Shown here: positions 32,897 to 38,831 of the stretch, in pieces | Layout: every line of letters begins with the position of its first letter | Numbering within the stretch: the first letter of the stretch is position 1 | Assembly (NCBI GenBank): GCA_001512785.1 | Contig: LFSQ01000038.1 | Coordinates: forward strand, 1 to 38,831 | Origin: Syntrophomonas sp. DTU019 | GTDB taxonomy: Bacteria > Bacillota > Syntrophomonadia > Syntrophomonadales > Syntrophomonadaceae | DNA: 38,831 nucleotides | Reading direction: 5' to 3' | Made by a program: the position numbers and the translations under genes | The notes under the pieces: model-generated | The model's input: the letters and a program-made list of their open reading frames with translations, nothing else | Told to the model about the DNA's origin: nothing | The model's database searches: none

Positions 32897-33411
32897 GTAT
32901 GGTGACCATCAATGATATGGCATTCGTTTGCATCGCCCTGTTTACGATCTTAAGCGCCCTGGGAATGGTGTTGAGCCGCAACATAGTGCACAGCGCCCTT
33001 GCCTTAATCATGACCTTTATCGGCGTGGCCATGCTGTTTTTCCACCTTGACGCCGGCTTTCTGGGCCTGGTACAGATTCTGGTCTATGCCGGCGCTATCT
33101 CGGTATTGATCATATTTGCCATCATGCTGGTGATGCATGGTGAGCCCAATCAGACCAATCGCTTCAACCCCAGTTTGGGAACGCACCTCTGGGGGGCATA
33201 TATTGCCCTGCTGATGACCGCAGGTCTGGTTGCCGCCATCTGGTTCAGCGGGCTGCCCGAGGTCAAAGGCCGAACGGTTGAGGATGCGGTAGGCCTCTTG
33301 GCTGAATTGTTACTGGGCAAATATGTCATCGCCTTCGAAGTGGCCGCGGTGCTTTTGCTCCTGGCGGTAGTAGGGGCTATTATACTGGCGAGGGGGGTTG
33401 AAGAAAAGTGA
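32893..33411 (+). CDS. nuoJ: Complex I subunit NuoJ
   Basis: The 172-residue membrane subunit has five spans and the conserved [25 protein letters not shown] and [16 protein letters not shown] (with the pi-bulge helix). The GTG start overlaps the nuoI stop (GTGA), with GGAGGTGA seven bases upstream. Confidence 0.94.
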   Translation: MSMVTINDMAFVCIALFTILSALGMVLSRNIVHSALALIMTFIGVAMLFFHLDAGFLGLVQILVYAGAISVLIIFAIMLVMHGEPNQTNRFNPSLGTHLWGAYIALLMTAGLVAAIWFSGLPEVKGRTVEDAVGLLAELLLGKYVIAFEVAAVLLLLAVVGAIILARGVEEK

Positions 33412-33716
33412 TTGGGCTGACGCATTATATGATCCTGTCCAGCTTGCTTTTTGGCATCGGGGTTTATGGGGTGTTGTCCAAACGCAACGCAGTGGCTATT
33501 CTGATGTCGGTGGAATTGATGCTGAATGCCGTAAATATCAATTTTGTCGCCATCAATCGCTTTATCAACCCTGATCAGGTGGTTGGCCAGCTGTTTGCTA
33601 TCGTGGTCATAGTGGTGGCAGCTGCTGAGGTCTCAGTGGGTTTGGCCTTGATCATATCCATATACCGGCACAGGAAATCAGTTAATTTAAGCGACTTCAA
33701 CCTGCTGAAATGGTGA
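33408..33716 (+). CDS. nuoK: Complex I subunit NuoK
   Basis: The 102-residue subunit has three spans with the key glutamates in [15 protein letters not shown] and [16 protein letters not shown]. The GTG start overlaps the nuoJ stop as GTGA. Confidence 0.95.
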   Translation: MIGLTHYMILSSLLFGIGVYGVLSKRNAVAILMSVELMLNAVNINFVAINRFINPDQVVGQLFAIVVIVVAAAEVSVGLALIISIYRHRKSVNLSDFNLLKW

Positions 33717-33732
33717 GGAGGGGGAACAGCAC

Positions 33733-35607
33733 ATGAACCAAATACTTCAGGGAGCCTGGATCATACCTGTCCTGCCCCTGCTCGCTTTTGTGATCATAGG
33801 TATGTTTTTGCATCGCTGGCCCAAATGGGCAGCAACTGTCTCTATACTGGCGATTGGACTGGCAATGCTGTACTCTCTCTTGGTGGCGTTGGAGGTTTTC
33901 AGCGCTCAGCCCGGAGAAGTGTTCGTAATGGCTGTGCCCTGGCTCAATATGCCGGGTTTGCAGGTGAACATGGGTATTTTGATCGATCCTTTGAGCACGG
34001 TGATGCTTTTGGTGGTAACCATCGTAGCATTGCTGGTACAGGTCTATTCTTTGGGGTATATGGAGGGCGACCCGGGGTTTGCCAGTTATTTCGCCTACCA
34101 GAGCATTTTTGCCGGTTCCATGCTGGGCCTGGTCTTATCCAGCAATTTCGGACAGGTTTTTGTCTTCTGGGAATTGGTGGGGCTCTGCTCCTATTTGCTG
34201 ATCGGCTTCTGGTTTGAGCGTGAAAGTGCCAAAGAGGCAGCCAAAAAGGCCTTCATTACCAACCGGGTGGGGGATTTCGGCTTCCTTTTGGGCATACTGT
34301 TTTTGGCAGTATTGTTCGGCAATCTGGATTATGCGACACTGGAAGCCAGGCTGGCAAATTATCAAAACCTGGCGGTATTAATCCCCATAGCATTCTTGCT
34401 GTTCGCCGGCCCGATCGGCAAATCGGCCCAGTTTCCCCTGCATGTATGGCTGCCTGATGCCATGGAAGGCCCTACCCCGGTCAGCGCATTGATACACGCC
34501 GCAACCATGGTAGCCGCAGGTGTATATCTTTTGGCCCGGGCCTTTTTCATCTTCAGCGCGGTTCCGCAGGCTATGCTGTTCATAGCGGCGGTGGGCGGTT
34601 TTACCGCTTTGTTTGCGGCCAGCATCGCCCTGGTGCAAGACGACATCAAGCGCATCCTGGCCTATTCCACCCTGAGCCAGCTGGGTTACATGGTCATGGC
34701 CTTAGGCATCGGCGCTATGACGGCTGGCATGTTCCACCTCATGACTCATGCCTTTTTCAAGAGCCTGTTGTTTTTAGGGGCGGGCAGTGTGATCCATGCC
34801 CTTAACGGTGAGCAGAATATCTGGAAGATGGGGGGCCTGGCTCCTAAAATGCCGGTGACCACCTGGACGTTTGTCATCGGCGCCCTGGCTTTAGCCGGGA
34901 TTCCGCCCTTATCAGGGTTCTGGAGCAAAGACGAGATACTTCTCGGGGCTTATGCCAGCGGAAATATGCTGCTGTATGGCCTGGGATCAATAGTAGCCTT
35001 TATGACGGCCTTCTATATGTTCAGGCTTATATTTGTGGCCTTCTTCGGCTCAAGTAAGCATGACCGGCATGCTCATGAATCAAAGCCGGTGATGACAGTC
35101 CCCCTGCTGGTACTGGCCGTACTGTCTTTCGGGGCCGGATTTGTCGGCTCTCCATTGATGGGCAACGTTTTTGCCCATTATATTACCGCCCCCGGGGTGC
35201 TGCATCATCAGCCCAATGTGAGTATAATGGCGATTTCCTCGCTCCTGGCTATGGCCGGCATAGCATTGGCCTGGATCATTTACCAGAAACAGGCCATATC
35301 CCATCTCAGCCTGCGCCGGCGCTGGGCCGGGGTCTACCAGCTGCTGTACCACAAATACTATATCGATGAGCTCTATGCCCGCCTGGCAGCGGTGTTTGTC
35401 GATGGCACGGCCCGGGTCCTGGAGTGGGTGGACTTGAGAATCGTCAACGGAGCGGTAAACGGCCTGGCCTACTTGACCGCATGGACGGGGAGAACCCTGC
35501 GCTACACCGAGGATGGACAGGTACAAACCTATGCGCTCTACCTGTTTGCCGGGGTGGTAGTGATTCTGATCAGCGCCCTGCTGGTCGTCTATACAGCCCT
35601 GGCTTGA
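33733..35607 (+). CDS. nuoL: Complex I subunit NuoL
   Basis: The 624-residue antiporter-like subunit has about 16 spans, with the core Lys/Glu/His channel residues in VFWELVGLCSYLLIGFW, KSAQFPLHVWLPDAMEGPTPVSALIHAATMV and THAFFKSLLFLGAG. The C-terminal lateral helix is present. GAGGAGGGGG precedes the ATG. Confidence 0.96.
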   Translation: MNQILQGAWIIPVLPLLAFVIIGMFLHRWPKWAATVSILAIGLAMLYSLLVALEVFSAQPGEVFVMAVPWLNMPGLQVNMGILIDPLSTVMLLVVTIVALLVQVYSLGYMEGDPGFASYFAYQSIFAGSMLGLVLSSNFGQVFVFWELVGLCSYLLIGFWFERESAKEAAKKAFITNRVGDFGFLLGILFLAVLFGNLDYATLEARLANYQNLAVLIPIAFLLFAGPIGKSAQFPLHVWLPDAMEGPTPVSALIHAATMVAAGVYLLARAFFIFSAVPQAMLFIAAVGGFTALFAASIALVQDDIKRILAYSTLSQLGYMVMALGIGAMTAGMFHLMTHAFFKSLLFLGAGSVIHALNGEQNIWKMGGLAPKMPVTTWTFVIGALALAGIPPLSGFWSKDEILLGAYASGNMLLYGLGSIVAFMTAFYMFRLIFVAFFGSSKHDRHAHESKPVMTVPLLVLAVLSFGAGFVGSPLMGNVFAHYITAPGVLHHQPNVSIMAISSLLAMAGIALAWIIYQKQAISHLSLRRRWAGVYQLLYHKYYIDELYARLAAVFVDGTARVLEWVDLRIVNGAVNGLAYLTAWTGRTLRYTEDGQVQTYALYLFAGVVVILISALLVVYTALA

Positions 35608-35621
35608 GGAGGTAGCATGAC

Positions 35622-37130
35622 ATGCAATCATTCCCGGTATTGACAGTGACACTATTGGTTCCCGTGATCGGGGCGGCTTGCATTATGCTGCTGTCCGCGG
35701 ATAACAGGAAAACCATCAAATATATCGCGGCATCCAGTACCTTTATCAGCCTAGTGCTGACCCTGGTGGTGTTCTTCGCTTTCGACCGCAGCCAGCCGGG
35801 CATGCAGTTCGTGGAAAGCATTCCCTGGGTAAAGGATCTGGGGGTTGCTTACGCCCTGGGGGTTGATGGCATCAGTATCCCCATGCTGCTGCTCACCAAC
35901 CTGATCGGTTTCAGCGCGGTTTATGCCAGCTGGCAGGTTGAGGAGCGGGCTAAAGAATTCTTCGCCCTGCTGCTCTTGCTCATTACCGGGGTTATGGGTA
36001 CCTTTGTGGCCACCGACTTATTCATCTTCTTCCTCTTCTATGAGGTGGTAGTCATACCGATATACCTCCTGATAATAATGTTTGGATCATCCAAACGGGT
36101 TACTAGGGAATACGCCGGGATGAAGCTGACCATTTACCTCTTGATCGGGAGCGCCTTTTTGCTGGTCGGCCTGATCTCACTGTTCATCAAAGCGCAGGCC
36201 ATCCTGGGCTTTCCCACTATGGATATCAGTACCCTGGCCGCGGTGGATTTCCCGGTGTGGTTCCAGGTTTTTGTCTTTGCTCTAATGGCTTTGGGCTTCG
36301 GCACACTCCTGTCCATGTTCCCATTTCACGCCTGGTCACCGGATGGCTACGCCGGGGCGCCGACAGCGGTCAGCATGATACATGCCGGGGTGTTAAAGAA
36401 GATCGGGGGCTATGGGCTGATCCGCATCGGTCTTTATATACTGCCCCTGGGCGCCAAATATATTGCGCCGTTAATAGCGGTGCTGGCCATCGCCAACGTG
36501 GTCTATGCGGCTTTTATATGCGTGAGTCAAAAGGATTTGAAATACATTGTGGGCTACTCATCGGTCAGCCATATGGGTTATGTGTTGATTGGCATCGCGG
36601 CCTTAAACCTGATAAGTTTAAATGGGGCGGTGATGATGATGTACGCCCACGGGGTCATGGCGGCACTGTTCTTCGCCATGATCGGCAATCTCTATGAAAA
36701 GAGCCATACCCGCGAGGTGACCGATTTCGGCGGGCTGGCGCACCAGATGCCCCGCCTGGCCACCGGGCTTATGCTGGCAGGCCTGGCCTCACTGGGGCTT
36801 CCCGGCCTGGTGAACTTCATCGGTGAGTTTACTATCTTTGTCGGTGCTTTTCGGGAGTACCAGATTTTAACCATAGTGGCGGTCTCCGGGATCGTTCTCA
36901 CCGCGGTTTATATCCTGCGTACCCTGGGGGATGTATTGTTCGGGCCCCGCAAAGCGCAGTGGGACCACCTGGCGGATTTGAGAGGCGTGGAGATGGTGCC
37001 TTTAATAGTACTGGGAGGGGCTATTGTCATAGGGGGCATACTGCCCTTCACGCTCATGGAGCTGATCAACAGCGGCATGGGCCAGCTGCTGGCCCATGCC
37101 AGCCTTACACAGATGGGAGGGGGCCTGTAA
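35622..37130 (+). CDS. nuoM: Complex I subunit NuoM
   Basis: The 502-residue antiporter-like subunit has GVDGISIPMLLLTNLI, FFLFYEVVVIPIYLLI (glutamate), FPFHAWSPDGYAGAPTAVSMIHAGVLKKIGGYG and SVSHMGYVLIG. GAGGAGGT lies before the ATG. The 3' end overlaps nuoN by one base. Confidence 0.96.
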   Translation: MQSFPVLTVTLLVPVIGAACIMLLSADNRKTIKYIAASSTFISLVLTLVVFFAFDRSQPGMQFVESIPWVKDLGVAYALGVDGISIPMLLLTNLIGFSAVYASWQVEERAKEFFALLLLLITGVMGTFVATDLFIFFLFYEVVVIPIYLLIIMFGSSKRVTREYAGMKLTIYLLIGSAFLLVGLISLFIKAQAILGFPTMDISTLAAVDFPVWFQVFVFALMALGFGTLLSMFPFHAWSPDGYAGAPTAVSMIHAGVLKKIGGYGLIRIGLYILPLGAKYIAPLIAVLAIANVVYAAFICVSQKDLKYIVGYSSVSHMGYVLIGIAALNLISLNGAVMMMYAHGVMAALFFAMIGNLYEKSHTREVTDFGGLAHQMPRLATGLMLAGLASLGLPGLVNFIGEFTIFVGAFREYQILTIVAVSGIVLTAVYILRTLGDVLFGPRKAQWDHLADLRGVEMVPLIVLGGAIVIGGILPFTLMELINSGMGQLLAHASLTQMGGGL

Positions 37131-38554
37131 TGCCGTATCAATTGCTGGCTCCGGAAATCCTGGTGGCTTCGCTGGGCTTGATCATACTGATGGCCGGTCT
37201 GCTATTGCCACCTCAAGGCCAAAAAGCCGCCGGATGGTTGGCCATTTGCGGGGTTTTGTTAACCTTAGTGGTGGTGATCCGGCAATTCAGCCAGGAAGCG
37301 GTGTTTTTTGCGGGTATCTATCAGGTGGACAGCTATAGCAGCTTTTTTAAGCTGCTGTTCCTGAGCGCGGCGGTGCTGATTTTTGCAATGGCGGGCAGAT
37401 ATGCCGATTGGTTTGGCCGGCGCAAGAGCGAATGGTTCAGCTTTATGCTCTTCGCTACCCTGGGCATGATGTTAATGGCATCATCCGGGGATTTGATAAC
37501 TTTATATATCAGCCTGGAACTGATGACCATCAGCTTCTATATATTAAGTGCATATCTGCTCAATGACGGGCTTTCGGCTGAAGCCGGGCTTAAATACCTG
37601 ATATTGGGAGCCCTGTCGTCAGCGGTTTTGCTTTTTGGCATGAGCCTGATTTATGCTTCCAGCGGTTCCACGGTTTTTGCCCGGATTTATGAGGCTTTGC
37701 AGCTGCTGCCTGCAACCCCGCCGGTGCTGTTTGCGGGAATTATCCTAGTAATTGCCGGATTCGGCTTTAAGATGGCCCTGGTGCCTTTCCATATGTGGGC
37801 TCCGGACATTTATCAGGGCGCTCCGACTCCGGTCACCGCCTATCTGGCGGTCGGTTCCAAAGCCGCAGCTTTTGCCGCCTTGTTGCGCATGCTTATCTTT
37901 GCCCTGCCGGTGGAGCATTATGACTGGACATCGCTGATGGCCATTCTGGCCGCGGTCACCATAGTTGTGGGCAATCTGATAGCACTGGCCCAGAGCAATG
38001 TCAAACGGCTCCTGGCCTATTCCAGCATCGCGCAGGCGGGGTATATACTGGTTGGCCTGGCTGCCGCCAATGCGTACGGCTTCAAAGGGGTTTTGTTCTA
38101 CGCCATGCTCTATGTGTTCAGCAATGTAGGGGCTTTTGCGGTGACTGCTGTGGTGGAGACGCAAAACGGCAGTTCCGATCTTGGGGCCTTCAGCGGTCTG
38201 GCCAAACGAGCCCCGATGCTGGCCGCTGTTATGACCATCTGTATGCTGTCCCTGGCGGGGATACCGCCCATGGCAGGATTTGCCGGTAAATTCTATCTTT
38301 TCTCCGGAGCCATACAGGCCGGTTATGTATGGCTGGCTTTTGTGGGACTGATAATGAGCATGGTCTCGGTGTATTATTACCTGAATGTATCCCGGGTAAT
38401 GTATATTGGCAATAGTAACGGCAGCCAGGCGGTGGCAGTACCGCTCATGGCACGGTTGGCTCTGGCAGTCTGTGTAGCCGGCACGCTTTTAATCGGTATA
38501 TATCCGGAACCGCTGTCACAGCTGGCTGAATTGGCGGTACAGGTGCTGCGCTAG
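37130..38554 (+). CDS. nuoN: Complex I subunit NuoN
   Basis: The 474-residue antiporter-like subunit contains LITLYISLELMTISFYILSAY, KMALVPFHMWAPDIYQGAPTPVTAYLAVGSKAA and SSIAQAGYILVG. The ATG at 37130 overlaps the nuoM stop. It closes the operon; no nuoE, nuoF or nuoG follows before the terminator. Confidence 0.96.
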   Translation: MPYQLLAPEILVASLGLIILMAGLLLPPQGQKAAGWLAICGVLLTLVVVIRQFSQEAVFFAGIYQVDSYSSFFKLLFLSAAVLIFAMAGRYADWFGRRKSEWFSFMLFATLGMMLMASSGDLITLYISLELMTISFYILSAYLLNDGLSAEAGLKYLILGALSSAVLLFGMSLIYASSGSTVFARIYEALQLLPATPPVLFAGIILVIAGFGFKMALVPFHMWAPDIYQGAPTPVTAYLAVGSKAAAFAALLRMLIFALPVEHYDWTSLMAILAAVTIVVGNLIALAQSNVKRLLAYSSIAQAGYILVGLAAANAYGFKGVLFYAMLYVFSNVGAFAVTAVVETQNGSSDLGAFSGLAKRAPMLAAVMTICMLSLAGIPPMAGFAGKFYLFSGAIQAGYVWLAFVGLIMSMVSVYYYLNVSRVMYIGNSNGSQAVAVPLMARLALAVCVAGTLLIGIYPEPLSQLAELAVQVLR

Positions 38555-38612
38555 CTGATTGGAGCCGGCCTGACCTCAAAAGATGTAAAATAACCTCTAC
38601 AAGTCATCCTTG

Positions 38613-38653
38613 AGGCTCAAGTTGCAGCATAAGCTCGAATTTGGGCCTTTTTT
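38613..38653 (+). terminator. Intrinsic terminator after nuoN
   Basis: AGGCTCAA (38613-38620) pairs with TTGGGCCT (38641-38648, one G-T wobble), followed by a run of T to 38653. The loop is about 20 nt. It ends the nuo operon. Confidence 0.75.
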
Positions 38654-38721
38654 ATGCGTAAGCCTGTTCCATCATGGAGTGCTTTGAATAAGAAAATAGT
38701 TTAAAATGGAACCATATCGCC

Positions 38722-38795
38722 AAGCCTTATAATTTTTCCCCTAAATTGGGGAAAGATTCTGGGACATTGAGCGTCATAATTAATAAGGCTTTTTT
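38722..38795 (+). ncRNA. Unassigned structured RNA candidate with terminator-like 3' end
   Basis: AAGCCTTAT (38722-38730) pairs with ATAAGGCTT (38783-38791), closing over an inner hairpin TTTCCCC (38735-38741) with GGGGAAA (38748-38754), and the 3' side ends in T residues to 38795. This nested shape with a terminator is typical of an attenuator or riboswitch-like leader ahead of a gene, but no known class is recognised. Confidence 0.45.
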
Positions 38796-38822
38796 GTCCG
38801 GGTTTTTTGTGGTGTAATTTAA

Positions 38823-38831
38823 TAAAAGGAG
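38823..38831 (+). promoter_or_regulatory. Ribosome binding site of a gene starting beyond the window
   Basis: The window ends in AAAAGGAG, a strong Shine-Dalgarno sequence with no start codon yet, implying a plus-strand gene just beyond the edge, possibly controlled by the structure at 38722-38795. Confidence 0.5.

Overview
The window suggests an anaerobic, low-to-moderate G+C Firmicute of the Clostridia, probably near Syntrophomonadaceae or Peptococcaceae. The basis is Clostridia-type gene neighbourhoods (acpS-nnrD-CBS-alr-mazE-mazF), strong AGGAGG ribosome binding sites with frequent TTG/GTG starts, an agr-type peptide quorum-sensing locus, selenium-related genes, and a complex I operon without NuoE/F/G. 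The genus assignment is inference. No rRNA, tRNA, CRISPR array, prophage or transposase gene was seen.

Left part (1-8060): an OsmC-like redox protein; a YyaL/DUF255 thioredoxin-domain gene interrupted by a 52-nt element just before its CxxC motif; a nitroreductase; an L,D-transpeptidase; and a divergent YedF paralog. On the minus strand follows an agr-like operon: small membrane protein, GHKL kinase, AgrB, a 45-aa AgrD precursor and a LytTR response regulator. AgrD is easily missed because of its size.

Middle part (8061-22228): acpS, nnrD (bifunctional NAD(P)HX repair), a CBS protein, alanine racemase and the MazE/MazF module; then a class I amidotransferase-like peptidase, an amidohydrolase with a 63-aa companion, a ketopantoate reductase-like gene flanked by near-identical 30-bp repeats, an alpha/beta hydrolase, an HD protein resembling a CCA-adding enzyme without its head, PlsY, a canonical YedF next to a class V cysteine desulfurase-like protein, and an acetate-family transporter with a long 5' leader.

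Right part (22229-38831): a candidate selenoprotein with an in-frame TGA and a plausible bacterial SECIS hairpin, FabG-like SDR, methionine aminopeptidase with a SEC-C zinc motif, dCMP deaminase, a small orphan, a MocR-type regulator (PdxR) divergent from pdxS-pdxT (PLP synthase), and an 11-gene nuoABCDHIJKLMN operon. The operon ends in a terminator, followed by an unassigned structured RNA candidate before a gene that starts beyond the window.

The two observations most worth following are the yyaL interruption at 955-1012, whose layout resembles the T4 gene 60 translational bypass (matching UCU codons, immediate UAG stop, stem-loop containing the stop, about 50-nt gap), and the TGA-containing thioredoxin-like gene at 22229-22567, encoded in the same window as two selenium-associated YedF proteins.
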